Shown here: piece after piece, positions 19,468-28,954 of the stretch
Layout of the letters: each line of letters begins with the position of its first letter
Position numbering within the stretch: position 1 is the first letter of the stretch
Source: Flavobacteriales bacterium
GTDB taxonomy: Bacteria > Bacteroidota > Bacteroidia > Flavobacteriales_F > PHOS-HE28
Assembly (NCBI GenBank): GCA_016713865.1
Contig: JADJOG010000003.1
Span: 62,001 to 126,000 of the forward strand
DNA: 64,000 bases
Direction: 5' to 3'
Notes under the pieces: model-generated
Told to the model about the DNA's origin: nothing
What the model saw: only the letters and a program-made list of their open reading frames with translations
Database searches by the model: none
Program-made: the position numbers and the translations under genes

Positions 19468-20268
19468 TCAGCCTATGGTTACCGTGAAGGTGCGGCCGTT
19501 CACCGTTACCGTGAAGGTGCCATCGCAGGTGCCGTTGCCGTAATCGATGGTGCGCACCACGCCGCTCGCTGGCGTCACTTGCACCACGCCTGCGGTGATA
19601 TAGGGGCAATTGAGTGCGATGCGCAAGGCTTGCGTGATGGATGTGGTGTAGGGCAGGCCGTTACGATTAACACCGCTGCCGCCGCCTGTGATCAGGTACA
19701 CATCATCGCTCAGCTCCGGCGTGCTGGAGCCCTCGATACAGGTGCGTGTGCGTGCCGCGGTATGCGTGGCCACCCAACTGCCATCGCCAGCGGTGAGCGT
19801 GGCGTTCACCGCGATCGCGAAGTGGATATTGTCGTTGGCATCGAGGCCGAGGTTGGTCACGGTCTTCGTGCCCGTCACGAGGTTGTTGTTCACGTAATAG
19901 TTCACCGGTACAATCGTGATCACCGTGCCTTGGTCGCGATAGCGCCCGGTGTAGGTCACCTGCACCTGGCCACGACGCTGGCGGCCATTGGCTGCGGTGC
20001 AATTCACATCGCCGAAATCAAGGGTGATGGTGCGCGGAGAGGTTACCGTATCGAAGGTAACGGTCGGGTCGCAGAGGTCACGGAGGCCATTGTCCCGCGC
20101 GGCCTTGTCCACTTGGGCCAGCATGTCACTGAAGATGTCCTCAGCGCGCGCGTTGTCGCTGGCGCTTGTGTAATCGACGTCCAGGGGCGAGTCGTCTTTG
20201 TCTCGGCGGCAGGCTGAGGCAGCAATGGTGACCAGTAGGAGCAGGGAGAGGATTCTCAGGTTTTGCAT
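19468..20268 (-). CDS. Hypothetical exported lipoprotein
   Basis: About 266 residues from the ATG at 20268 (MQNLRILSLLLL), which begins directly with the signal; a start at 20304 would add 12 charged residues. The lipobox is IAASAC. The mature protein is rich in Thr, Asn and Gly, with predicted beta strands such as RGQVQVTYTGRYRDQGTVITI and a C-terminal GTCDGTFTVTVNGR. Similar-looking Bacteroidota lipoproteins exist, but I cannot name a function. The gene stands alone with a strong terminator downstream. Confidence 0.7.
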   Translation of the reverse strand: MQNLRILSLLLLVTIAASACRRDKDDSPLDVDYTSASDNARAEDIFSDMLAQVDKAARDNGLRDLCDPTVTFDTVTSPRTITLDFGDVNCTAANGRQRRGQVQVTYTGRYRDQGTVITIVPVNYYVNNNLVTGTKTVTNLGLDANDNIHFAIAVNATLTAGDGSWVATHTAARTRTCIEGSSTPELSDDVYLITGGGSGVNRNGLPYTTSITQALRIALNCPYITAGVVQVTPASGVVRTIDYGNGTCDGTFTVTVNGRTFTVTIG

Positions 20269-20320
20269 GTTCCGTTCAATTGGGTGTGCGGCCCATAGAC
20301 GCAATCACCGGACCGTTGGT

Positions 20321-20827
20321 TTAACGCCGCTCCAGGATCACGAAGCTGAAGGCATGTGCGTGCCGCTCATCGGCAGGATGCGCCAAGCGGCTCAACTCGA
20401 TCCATTCGGCTGGCGCAACCTCGGGGAAGCGCGTATCGCCTTTCAGGTGAGAGTGCACCCGCGTGAGGTAGAGTCGCTCCACCAGGCTCTTAGCGAATGC
20501 TTCTTCGTAGATCTGTCCACCGCCGATCACGAACACCTCGCTCTCACCAGCCGCGCGCGCGATTCCCAAGGCGGCTTCGATGCTGGGCACCACCGTTGCG
20601 CCCGGGGCTTCAAAAGCGTTATTCCGCGAAACCACCAGGTTCACGCGATCCTTAAGCGGGCGATACTTCGGGGGTATGCTCTCGTAGTTCTTGCGACCCG
20701 TGATCACATGGTGGCCTTTGGTGTGCCGTTGGAACCAGGCCATGTCGTCGGGAAGACTCCATGGCAGATCGCCTTGGTGGCCGATAATGCCGTTCTCCGA
20801 AACGGCGGCAATAGCTGAGATGATCAT
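20321..20827 (-). CDS. folA: Dihydrofolate reductase
   Basis: 168 residues, standard length. IAAVSENGIIGHQGDLPWSLPDDM contains the Trp of the Met20 loop region and the catalytic acid (Asp27/28). HHVITGRKNYESIP and EVFVIGGGQIYEEA are the NADPH-binding motifs. It reduces dihydrofolate to tetrahydrofolate in the cytosol, regenerating the cofactor oxidised by thymidylate synthase. Its start overlaps the thyA stop by 4 bases, so the two are translationally coupled. Confidence 0.95.
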   Translation of the reverse strand: MIISAIAAVSENGIIGHQGDLPWSLPDDMAWFQRHTKGHHVITGRKNYESIPPKYRPLKDRVNLVVSRNNAFEAPGATVVPSIEAALGIARAAGESEVFVIGGGQIYEEAFAKSLVERLYLTRVHSHLKGDTRFPEVAPAEWIELSRLAHPADERHAHAFSFVILERR

Positions 20828-21618
20828 ACGGCGACTTCGGCCTTGATATGCGGATGCGGCTCGTAGCCCTTCAGCGTGAAGTGCTCATAGCGGAAGGCGA
20901 AGAGGTCCTGCACCGTTGGGTCGATTTCGAGTGTGGGCAGCGCGCGCGGCTCGCGTGTGAGCTGGAGCTTGGCTTGCTCGATGTGGTTGTTGTAGAGATG
21001 CACATCGCCGAAGCTGTGCACGAATTCGCCTGGCTTCAGCCCGCATACCTGTGCCATCATCAGCGTGAGCAGCGCGTAGCTCGCGATGTTGAAGGGCACG
21101 CCAAGGAAGACATCGGCGCTGCGCTGATAGAGTTGACAGCTTAGTTTTCCATCTGCCACATAGAACTGGAACAAGGCGTGGCAGGGCGGTAGCGCCATGC
21201 GGTCCACATCAGCCGGGTTCCAAGCGGTCACGATCAAGCGCCGGCTGTCGGGGTTCTTCTTGATCATCTCCACCACGTTCGCGATCTGGTCGATCACGCG
21301 GCCATCAGGCGTATGCCAGCTGCGCCATTGGTAGCCGTAAACCGGGCCGAGGTTCCCTTCGGCATCGGCCCACTCGTCCCAGATGCGCACGCCATTTTCC
21401 TGGAGGTACTTGACGTTGGTATCGCCGGCGAGGAACCAGAGCAGCTCGTGGATGATGCTCTTCGCGTGCAGTTTCTTGGTGGTGAGCATCGGGAAGCCAG
21501 CGCTCAGGTCGAAGCGCATCTGGTAGCCGAAGCAGCTGATCGTGCCGGTGCCGGTGCGGTCGTGCTTCTGTGCGCCGTTCTCCAGGATGTGGCGGAGGAG
21601 GTCGTGGTACTGTTGCAT
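20824..21618 (-). CDS. thyA: Thymidylate synthase
   Basis: 264 residues, the same length as the E. coli enzyme. The catalytic Cys146 is in LPPCHALFQFYV; dUMP-binding residues are seen in QRSADVFLGVPFNIASYALL and GDVHLYNNH; the folate-binding C-terminus ends IKAEVAV. It converts dUMP to dTMP with methylene-tetrahydrofolate. It is the first gene of a thyA-folA operon, with a -7-like element at 21630-21637. Confidence 0.97.
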   Translation of the reverse strand: MQQYHDLLRHILENGAQKHDRTGTGTISCFGYQMRFDLSAGFPMLTTKKLHAKSIIHELLWFLAGDTNVKYLQENGVRIWDEWADAEGNLGPVYGYQWRSWHTPDGRVIDQIANVVEMIKKNPDSRRLIVTAWNPADVDRMALPPCHALFQFYVADGKLSCQLYQRSADVFLGVPFNIASYALLTLMMAQVCGLKPGEFVHSFGDVHLYNNHIEQAKLQLTREPRALPTLEIDPTVQDLFAFRYEHFTLKGYEPHPHIKAEVAV

Positions 21619-21629
21619 GGAATCGGCAG

Positions 21630-21637
21630 CGAAGGTA
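21630..21637 (-). promoter_or_regulatory. -7-like element for thyA-folA
   Basis: TACCTTCG on the minus strand, 11 bases before the thyA ATG. Confidence 0.4.
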
Positions 21638-21707
21638 TCGGCGCCTTCAGCCGCATACGCTGCGAGATGCTAACGCATGTCGATAAGTGCCTGAGTACTC
21701 AGTTTGA

Positions 21708-23111
21708 TTACTTTTCCGCTTCCTCTCCCTTCCAATCCGGCATCGCTTTCAGCAAGCGCTCTTTCATGCGCTCGTAATAGCTCTTACGGTCCACCACGTA
21801 AGCGATGAGGTATCCCACCACGCTGGCGTACATGAGCTGGAAGATGGCGCTGTGCCGATCGGTCATCTCCAGCACGAGGATGGCGCTCGTGAAGGGCGAG
21901 CGCGTAACGCCACTCAGGAAGGCCGTCATGCCCGCGAGCACGAGCAGGTTGAATTGGCCGCGGTTGCTGGCGAGGCCGAGCGTATCGGTGAGCCATCCGC
22001 CGATGGCTGCGCCACTAGCCAATGAAGGGGCGAAGATGCCGCCCGCTCCACCGGCGGTGAAACTGAAGAGCGAGCCTAGCACGCGCGCACCCACATTGCC
22101 GATTCCCGTTTCCGGGTCATCGGCGAAGAGGTGGTCCTCGAGCAGTAAGTGCCCGCTGCCTGTAGCCACCGAGCCGAAGAAGTACACCACGCTGGCGAAG
22201 AGGAATGAGCAGGCCAGGGCGAATGCGCCATTAGCAACTACCCCGTGCAAGCCGCGCCTGAACTTGTCGATGGCGAGCACCATGCGGCAGAAGAGCGCGC
22301 CTGTGATGCCGGCGATGGCAGAGAGCAGCAGGATCTTGTACATGAAGCTCACCGTTGCGGGAGCGAGCTTCGGATAACCGAGCATGAGGTAGGGGCCGAG
22401 CAGCCATTGGGCCGTCATGCCGGAGAGGATCACCGCCGTGAGCACCGCCGTGCGGAACTGCGCCATGTGCGTCTTGGTGAGTTCTTCGACGGCGAACACG
22501 ATGCCGCCGAGGGGCGTGTTGAAGGCCGCGCTCAAACCTGCAGCTCCGCCGGTGATCATCATGATGCGGCGGCTCACCTTGGGCCAGAAGGGCGGCAGCA
22601 GGCGATGCACGGTGCGGTAGATGCTACCAGCGATCTGCAAAGTGGGGCCTTCGCGACCAACTGCGCCGCCGCCCACCACCAAGGCCAGGCTGCTCATGAC
22701 TTTCACCAGCAAAATGCGCAGGTTGAGGAAACGCCCGCTGCGATCGCGCTTCTTATCAGTGGCCACATCGATGGCGGCCATCAGTTGCGGTATGCCACTG
22801 CCGCCGGCCAATGGCGCGAAGCGGTACACCAGCCACCATGCTATGAAGAAGGTGATGGGCGCCGAGAGGAAGATGAGCCGTCGATCGATGGCGAGCAGCT
22901 CGGCGTTGCGGTCGCCCATCCAATTGAAGAGCCACGCGTAGCCAACGGCGATGAGCGCGGTGAGCACGGCGCTGATCTGGTAGGGCAGGGCGAGCAGGAT
23001 GAAGTCCTTCGCACGGCTATCGACCAACCATTGCCGGACGCGCTCAAGCAATGCCGAACCAGCTGCGAGCAAGCGGTCGGTGAATGAAGGAGCGTGTTGG
23101 TTCTTCGACAT
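21708..23111 (-). CDS. CLC-family chloride channel/antiporter
   Basis: 467 residues, about twelve membrane helices. The CLC filter motifs are present: GGSGIPQ, GREGPTLQIAGSI (gating glutamate), and GGIFAPSLASGAAIGG. The second glutamate, corresponding to the internal proton site of H+/Cl- exchangers, appears in FAVEELTKTH. An antiporter is therefore more likely than a channel, but that is inference. No CBS domains follow. It stands alone, with a -7-like element (TAGCTTCG) at 23137-23144. Confidence 0.92.
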   Translation of the reverse strand: MSKNQHAPSFTDRLLAAGSALLERVRQWLVDSRAKDFILLALPYQISAVLTALIAVGYAWLFNWMGDRNAELLAIDRRLIFLSAPITFFIAWWLVYRFAPLAGGSGIPQLMAAIDVATDKKRDRSGRFLNLRILLVKVMSSLALVVGGGAVGREGPTLQIAGSIYRTVHRLLPPFWPKVSRRIMMITGGAAGLSAAFNTPLGGIVFAVEELTKTHMAQFRTAVLTAVILSGMTAQWLLGPYLMLGYPKLAPATVSFMYKILLLSAIAGITGALFCRMVLAIDKFRRGLHGVVANGAFALACSFLFASVVYFFGSVATGSGHLLLEDHLFADDPETGIGNVGARVLGSLFSFTAGGAGGIFAPSLASGAAIGGWLTDTLGLASNRGQFNLLVLAGMTAFLSGVTRSPFTSAILVLEMTDRHSAIFQLMYASVVGYLIAYVVDRKSYYERMKERLLKAMPDWKGEEAEK

Positions 23112-23136
23112 GACAGGCCTGTGGAGTGCAGGCGCG

Positions 23137-23144
23137 CGAAGCTA
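23137..23144 (-). promoter_or_regulatory. -7-like element for the CLC gene
   Basis: TAGCTTCG on the minus strand, 25 bases before the ATG at 23111. Confidence 0.4.
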
Positions 23145-23244
23145 GTCCGCGAGGTCTTGCGGCTTCGAGTGTAGGCGGAAGCGCACGCCACAATGTGTTG
23201 TTGAGCACGTGGCTCAGCGCAATTTGCTGACGCGAGGAGCTCTT

Positions 23245-23267
23245 CGCGCGTTAAGCATTGACGCGCG
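23245..23267 (-). terminator. Possible terminator hairpin after the 543-aa secreted protein gene
   Basis: A 7-bp perfect stem (CGCGCGT, 23245-23251, with 23261-23267) and a 9-base loop, 5 bases after the stop codon at 23273. No T run follows, so termination is uncertain. Confidence 0.35.
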
Positions 23268-23272
23268 CTTTG

Positions 23273-24904
23273 CTACTTCTCTTCTCCGAGCTTGCCAAGA
23301 TCGATCACGGTGAACCTGTATTGTGTGCCGCGATCGAAGCTCTTCACGAGTGCCTTGGTGCCACCCCAATCCAGCACAACGCCCATGGGGCACGGAAGGA
23401 GCGCTTCATCCATCATCAGCGCCGTGCCTTCGCGCTGCACCGAGCCTTGGTCGTCGACAATGACGGCCTTGAGCACATGCGGCTCGGCGGGCTTCAGCTC
23501 CTTGGTGCCACCGGCTTCCGCGCCAGCGCGCAGGATGGCCTCGTAGCCGCGTGGCGTATGCCCATGCAGCAAGAGCATGCTCTTGTCCATTGGAATCGCC
23601 ACGCTGCCTTGATAGGGCTGCCCAGCAGTGGTCATCAATGCGCGATCAATGATGCGCTGCCAGCCGATGCTGTCGTTCGCGAGAATTTGGCTCACGCGCA
23701 CCGTTCCGCTGAGCTGGCGCATGGCTATGGCCTCGCCCATCTGAAGCGGGAAGTTCGTTTCCAAAAAGGTCTCCACCACGCGCAGGTCTCCTTGCGGAGT
23801 AGCGAACAGGTCGACGATCTCGTCTGGCACCTTTGCCGAACGAGCCGGCGGCTTGCGCGGATCAGCGGCTGGGTCGCCATAGGCCATGAGCTTCGTTCGC
23901 CTGATGCTGGCCAGGCGCTGTGCCACTACTGGTGTTGGCTTCAGTTTGGGGTCAGCGGGATCGAAGGACATGACCACGCCAGGCTGCCCGGTGAGCGCCC
24001 CATAACGCAGCGCGACCGTGACCCTTCCCTTCGCGCGCGGCAGCATGCGGGCGCTGCTCACGAAATCCTTGTCGATCAGCACGGCGCTCACGCTCTTGCC
24101 GCTCTCGGTTATCGTGACCAGGTGCAGCTCATGGCAGTTCTTGTCGCCGAGCGATTCCTCGCCCTTGCAGTTGAACACATACACCAGCAAGCGCACCGTG
24201 CCTTCTTCATCAACCGCGATCTGGTGAATGGTGCTCTTGATATCCTCGAAAGGAAGTTCAGTAACCGATTCCCAGCTCGTGGTCATGTCCTTGTCGAGGA
24301 AGGCTAACCCCACGCGCTTGTTGCCTTTGCCTTTGTGGGTGAAATGGTTCAGCAGGAAATGACCGCCATCCGTTGAGCGCACGATCCGCTCGTTCTGCGC
24401 GTAGCCCAAGCCGCGGGTGAAGAGGATCGGATCCGGCAGCGGGCGTGCGGCCATCGTATGCGAGGGGTCGTTCGCGTATGGAATGTCGAATCCCGTGATG
24501 CGGCGGATGCCCTTGAGCATGATCGAGCCATCGGCGCTGACTTCGCCTATAGCATACTCGCTGCCCTTCTTCGTGGTGCTCACGAGCAGCACGCGCATGC
24601 GGTTGCCTTCTAAAAGCGGCATCACGCCTGTCCATTTCACGCCATCGACCACGTGGTCCTTCAGCACGAGCTCCTCGTTCGGCTGCAGCAGCGCATCAAG
24701 GCGCACCACCTTCGGCGTGAGGCCTTCTTCCACGAAGAGCAGGTGGCGGCCATGCGAAGAGAAAATGCCATCAACCACGGTGAAGATGTCGCCCGAGGCG
24801 CCCTTCATGCTCTTCGAGAATGGCTTGCCTTGCTGCACAACGGTGGGTTGGGCCATGGCAGGGCCGAAGGCGACGAATGCGAACAAGAGTGCGGTAGCGC
24901 GCAT
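23273..24904 (-). CDS. Hypothetical secreted protein, possibly beta-propeller
   Basis: 543 residues with a clear signal peptide (MRATALLFAFVAFGPAMA). The mature part has repeated beta-strand/turn elements with SADGSI, STDGGHFLL, DEEGTVRLLVYVF and PQGDLRVVETF, suggesting propeller-like blades. I see no sorting domain and no catalytic motif. I do not recognise the family. It is single, between the CLC and MBOAT genes, with a -7-like element (TACTTTCC) at 24926-24933. Confidence 0.65.
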   Translation of the reverse strand: MRATALLFAFVAFGPAMAQPTVVQQGKPFSKSMKGASGDIFTVVDGIFSSHGRHLLFVEEGLTPKVVRLDALLQPNEELVLKDHVVDGVKWTGVMPLLEGNRMRVLLVSTTKKGSEYAIGEVSADGSIMLKGIRRITGFDIPYANDPSHTMAARPLPDPILFTRGLGYAQNERIVRSTDGGHFLLNHFTHKGKGNKRVGLAFLDKDMTTSWESVTELPFEDIKSTIHQIAVDEEGTVRLLVYVFNCKGEESLGDKNCHELHLVTITESGKSVSAVLIDKDFVSSARMLPRAKGRVTVALRYGALTGQPGVVMSFDPADPKLKPTPVVAQRLASIRRTKLMAYGDPAADPRKPPARSAKVPDEIVDLFATPQGDLRVVETFLETNFPLQMGEAIAMRQLSGTVRVSQILANDSIGWQRIIDRALMTTAGQPYQGSVAIPMDKSMLLLHGHTPRGYEAILRAGAEAGGTKELKPAEPHVLKAVIVDDQGSVQREGTALMMDEALLPCPMGVVLDWGGTKALVKSFDRGTQYRFTVIDLGKLGEEK

Positions 24905-24925
24905 GCTGATTGGCGTTTGATGGGC

Positions 24926-24933
24926 GGAAAGTA
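24926..24933 (-). promoter_or_regulatory. -7-like element for the hypothetical secreted protein
   Basis: TACTTTCC on the minus strand, 21 bases before the ATG at 24904. Confidence 0.35.
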
Positions 24934-25006
24934 GATCGCGGCGGTGCCAACAAAGCCTTGTGCATCGCGGAACGCTACGCGCTGCAGCCCCGTTGAACGG
25001 CCCCGC

Positions 25007-25014
25007 TAGCTTGG
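25007..25014 (+). promoter_or_regulatory. -7-like element for the MBOAT operon
   Basis: TAGCTTGG, 28 bases before the ATG at 25043. The surrounding CCGCTAGCTTGGCCGC also occurs before the gene at 56778. Confidence 0.35.
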
Positions 25015-25042
25015 CCGCGCAAGGCTTTCAGGGCGATCGCGC

Positions 25043-26513
25043 ATGCTCTTCAATTCACTCGAGTTCCTCGTCTTCTTCCCGCTTGTCGCGGTGCTCTTCT
25101 TCCTGCTGCCGCCCAACAGGCGTTGGGTGCTGCTGCTGATCGCGAGCTACTGGTTCTACATGAGCTGGCGGCCGGAATACGCACTTCTCATCGCTGGCAG
25201 CACCCTTGTCGATTACTTCTGTTCCTATCGCATGGTGGGCCTTGCCGAGAAGCGCGCGCGCAGGCCTTACCTGTGGCTTAGCATGGCTGTGAACCTGGGC
25301 CTGCTCGTCACCTACAAGTATCTCGGCTTCTTTCTGCGTTCCGCAGGATCGGTGGCACAATCCGTCGGGCTCGATTGGCAGGCGCCCGTGCTCGATATCC
25401 TGCTGCCGGTGGGCATCAGCTTCTACACCTTCCAGACCATGAGCTACACGATCGACGTGTACAACGGCGTGGTGAAGCCCGAGAAGCATGCGGGCATCTT
25501 CGCCGTGTTCGTGGCCTTCTTCCCGCAACTGGTGGCGGGGCCCATAGAGCGCGCGGGTTCGCTGCTGCCTCAGTTCCGCATGGTGCAACGCCTCGATGCG
25601 GATCGCATCGCGAGTGGTCTGCGACTGATGGCCTGGGGCATGTTCAAAAAAGTGGTGATCGCTGATCGCATCTCCGTCGCGGTGAATCACGTGTATGGCT
25701 CGCCCTATGATCATCCGGGTCCGGTGCTCGCGTTGGCTACCGTGCTCTTCGCGTTGCAGATCTATTGCGACTTCAGCGGGTACAGCGACATCGCCATCGG
25801 CACCGCGCGCGTGCTCGGCTTCAGCCTCATGCTCAATTTCCGTCAGCCCTACCACGCGGCGAGCATCTCGCGAATTCTGGAAGCGCTGGCACATCTCGCT
25901 CAGCACCTGGTTCCGGGATTACGTCTATATCCCGCTCGGCGGCAACCGCTCGGTGAAGTGGCGCTGGTACTACAATCTCTTCCTCACCTTCTTGATCAGT
26001 GGCTTGTGGCACGGCGCCAATTGGACCTTCGTGGCGTGGGGCGCGCTGCACGGCATCTACCTCGTGCTCGCCATCCTGTTCGGTCCGTTGCGCGATAAGT
26101 TGGCCGCAGCTTCGGGCCTTGCGCGCTTGCCGCGGCTCTCGCATCTGCTCAACGTCGCATGGACCATCGTGCTCGTGCTCATCGGCTGGGTCTTCTTCCG
26201 CGCGGCCAGCATCGGCGATGCATTCCACATCATACAAGCCTCCTTCACCGGGCATAGCGCATGGCTCAATGGCGCAATAGCCAAGGAGATGATCCTCTCG
26301 CTCGGCATCGGCACCACGGAGCTCACCATTGCGCTATTAGCCATCCTCTTCATGGAAGTGGTGCATCTGATCCAGGCGCGGTGGGGCGCAGCGGCCTTCC
26401 TGCGTCGCATGCCGGCCGTAGCGCGGTATGGCGTGTATGCGGGCCTGGTGGGGGCAATCATCTATTATGGCGCATACCATGGCGGCGGCGAATTCATCTA
26501 CTTCCAGTTCTAG
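25043..26513 (+). CDS. MBOAT O-acyltransferase (AlgI-like), one frameshift
   Basis: About 489 residues after removing one extra base near 25872. The N-terminal frame has the family opening MLFNSLEFLVFFPLVAVLFF, LPVGISFYTFQTMSYTIDVY and VAGPIERAGSLLPQF. After the break the other frame continues with FWKRWHISLSTWFRDYVYIP and the active-site His in ISGLWHGANWTF. About eleven membrane helices. AlgI-type MBOATs pass acyl groups (usually acetyl) across the membrane to an SGNH partner that modifies an extracellular glycan. The partner gene follows immediately. The perfect continuation of motifs across the break argues for a sequence error. Confidence 0.88.
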
Positions 26514-26514
26514 C

Positions 26515-27456
26515 ATGAAGCGCTTGTTCCGTTGGCTCCTCCTGCTCGCGATGCCCTTCGCCTTGCTCATGGGCGGCGTGGCATGGATCGATCCGTTCAA
26601 CTACTTCGATGCTGGCAGTCCGGTACCGCGCGAGCAGCGCTTGGCGAATTGCAGGCACAGCGGAGCGGTGATGCCGTATTACACCTTGGCGTGGAAGATG
26701 GTTGATTACCGCCGCGAGCCGGTGGCCGACATCATCATCGGCGATTCGCGCCTCACGCGCTTCGATGCCGGACTCGTGAGCAGCATAACCGGTCGCGCGC
26801 TGTACAACTTCGGCGTGCCCGGCGGCAACACGCCATCGATGCTCAAGACCTTCTGGTACGCCGATAGCCTGACGCGCCTGAGGACCGTGTACCTGCAGAC
26901 CGGCTTCAGGAATTGGAGCGCCGCTCAGGATTACGACATCTGGGAAGGCCCGTCCTGGGCCACTGGAAGCGCGGTGCAATACCTCACGGACCGCGATGTG
27001 CTCGGCAAGGCCTTTCTCGATGCGCGATCGCATTGGGGCAGCGTTCAGGCTGAAGGACTCGCGGCGGATCAATGGGAGAAAGTGATCGCCAATGAGCGCG
27101 GCGTGCTGGAGCAGTACAAGCCATCGCAGCGATTCATCGATGAGTTGAAGCGCGTGGCTGCGCGCTGCAAGGAGCGCGACATCGAGCTCGTGATCATCGA
27201 CCTGCCGGTGCACGATGAAGTGCATGGCATGGAGGAAGCGTTCGGATTGCGGGCGGCGATGGAGGCTTACAAGGAGCAGATGCGCTCGGTGGCCACCTAC
27301 TACGATTGCTCAGGCCCCAGCGCCATCACCATTGATCGCGCTGAATACATCGATGCCCTGCATACGAGCAAGGACCTGCTCGATGGCGTTATCCGCCAGA
27401 TCTGGCAGGGCCTGTTGGTGAACGGCACCATGAGCGTGGCGCCTGAAACGCGCTGA
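26515..27456 (+). CDS. SGNH-like partner of the MBOAT protein (AlgJ/DltD-like)
   Basis: 313 residues from the ATG at 26515, 1 base after the MBOAT stop; this start puts the membrane anchor (LFRWLLLLAMPFALLMGG) first. IIIGDSRLTRF provides the GDS block of SGNH hydrolases, and ALYNFGVPGGNTPSML is the second block (Gly/Asn). The C-terminal catalytic pair may be in YIDALHTSKD (Asp/His). Expected location is the periplasmic face of the inner membrane, transferring the acyl group from the MBOAT to a glycan. The target may be the polymer of the 1-12 kb locus, but that is a guess. Confidence 0.7.
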   Translation: MKRLFRWLLLLAMPFALLMGGVAWIDPFNYFDAGSPVPREQRLANCRHSGAVMPYYTLAWKMVDYRREPVADIIIGDSRLTRFDAGLVSSITGRALYNFGVPGGNTPSMLKTFWYADSLTRLRTVYLQTGFRNWSAAQDYDIWEGPSWATGSAVQYLTDRDVLGKAFLDARSHWGSVQAEGLAADQWEKVIANERGVLEQYKPSQRFIDELKRVAARCKERDIELVIIDLPVHDEVHGMEEAFGLRAAMEAYKEQMRSVATYYDCSGPSAITIDRAEYIDALHTSKDLLDGVIRQIWQGLLVNGTMSVAPETR

Positions 27457-28839
27457 TCACACGAGCATCCCGACGATCGTAGCGCTCAGCAACGAGGCCA
27501 AAGTGCCGCCCAGCAGCGCGCGCATGCCGAACTCGCTCAGCCATTGGCGCTTGCTCGGGGCCAGCGAACCAATGCCACCGATCTGGATGCCGATGCTCGC
27601 GAAGTTGGCGAAGCCGCAAAGCATGTAAGTGCTCATGACGATGCTGCGCTGATAGGTGAACGCGCCGCTCGCTTTCAAGCTGGCGAGGCTCTCGTAGCCC
27701 ACGAATTCACTGGCGATGATCTTCTCGCCCACGAGCCTTCCGGCCAAGGTGATGTCTTCGGTGGCCACGCCTATGAGCCACATGATGGGCGCGAACAAGT
27801 AGCCGAGGATGAACTCGAGTGAGAGCTTCTGGAAGTTGCCATTCGACACCTGCGCTACCCAATTATTGATGCCCAGCGCATCGCCCAGCTTATGGAAGCC
27901 GTAGTTGGCCATGGCGATGAAGGCGAAGAACACCAGCAGCATGGCGCCCACGTTGGCAGCGAGTTTCAGCCCTTCGGTGGTGCCCTTGCTCATGGCGTCG
28001 AGGAAATTGCTGCCCACCACTTCGGTGCTCACCTCCATGCGCTGATCGATAGGCTCTGTTTGAGGGAAGAGCACCTTGGCTATCACCACGGCACCGGGCG
28101 CGGCCATAACGCTGGCCGTGAGCAGATGCTTGGCGAAGAATAGCCGCTGCACGGGATCATCGCCGCCGAGGAAGCCCACATAAGCCGCGAGGACTCCGCC
28201 TGCAACCGTCGCCATGCCAGCGGTCATCACCAGGAAGATCTCCGAGCGGTTCATCTTGTCCAGATAGGCTTTCACCATCAGCGGCGCTTCCGTTTGCCCG
28301 AGGAAGATGTTGCCTGCGGTGCTCAGGCTCTCGGCGCCGCTGAGTCGCATGGTCTTGTTCAGTGCCCATGCCAGAGCGTACACCACCTTCTGGATGATTC
28401 CGAGGTAGAAGAGCACGCTGGTGAGCGCGCTGAAGAAGATGATGGTGGGGAGTATCTGCAAAGCGAAGATGAAGCCCATGCTCTTCACGTTGAGCAGGTC
28501 GCGGAAAAGGAATTCGCTGCCGGCCTTGGTGAAGTCGAGCACCTTCACGAAGCCCTTTCCCACGAGTTCGAAGAGCCATTGCGCGGGTGGCACGTAGAGC
28601 ACCAGCAGCGCCATCACCAACTGGAAGCCGAGGCCGATGCCCACCACTTTCCAATCGACCTGCTTGCGCTTGGCGCTGAAGAGCCACGCGATGGCCACAA
28701 TGACCGCCATGCCCAGCAGGCCGCGCAGGATCCCAGTGGCCGAGATGCCAGAGAGGGGCAAAGGCGCGCCTTGAGCGAAAAGGGGAGTGGCTGCGAGCCC
28801 AAGGAGCGGGAGCATCAAGGCGCGTGGCGACATGTTCAA
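27457..28839 (-). CDS. Concentrative nucleoside transporter (NupC/CNT family)
   Basis: 460 residues with about ten helices. CNT family motifs are present: GNIFLGQTEAPLMVKAYLDKMNRSE, MTAGMATVAGGVLAAYV, and SEFVGYESLA near the C-terminal GFANFASIGIQIGG. It imports nucleosides with Na+ or H+ through the inner membrane. The stop codon abuts that of the converging SGNH gene (TGA followed directly by TCA). The N-terminus (ALMLPLLGLAATPLFAQ) looks like an extra signal-type helix. Confidence 0.9.
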   Translation of the reverse strand: MNMSPRALMLPLLGLAATPLFAQGAPLPLSGISATGILRGLLGMAVIVAIAWLFSAKRKQVDWKVVGIGLGFQLVMALLVLYVPPAQWLFELVGKGFVKVLDFTKAGSEFLFRDLLNVKSMGFIFALQILPTIIFFSALTSVLFYLGIIQKVVYALAWALNKTMRLSGAESLSTAGNIFLGQTEAPLMVKAYLDKMNRSEIFLVMTAGMATVAGGVLAAYVGFLGGDDPVQRLFFAKHLLTASVMAAPGAVVIAKVLFPQTEPIDQRMEVSTEVVGSNFLDAMSKGTTEGLKLAANVGAMLLVFFAFIAMANYGFHKLGDALGINNWVAQVSNGNFQKLSLEFILGYLFAPIMWLIGVATEDITLAGRLVGEKIIASEFVGYESLASLKASGAFTYQRSIVMSTYMLCGFANFASIGIQIGGIGSLAPSKRQWLSEFGMRALLGGTLASLLSATIVGMLV

Positions 28840-28954
28840 GCGGATGGGGTTGGAAGCGAAGATGCGGTTTCTCGCGGCTCATGCCGCGCACCGGTATGCA
28901 CAAGGAACTGAAGGTTTCACGATCCGGAACCGCTCCAGTCGGTAGCAGGAGCCC

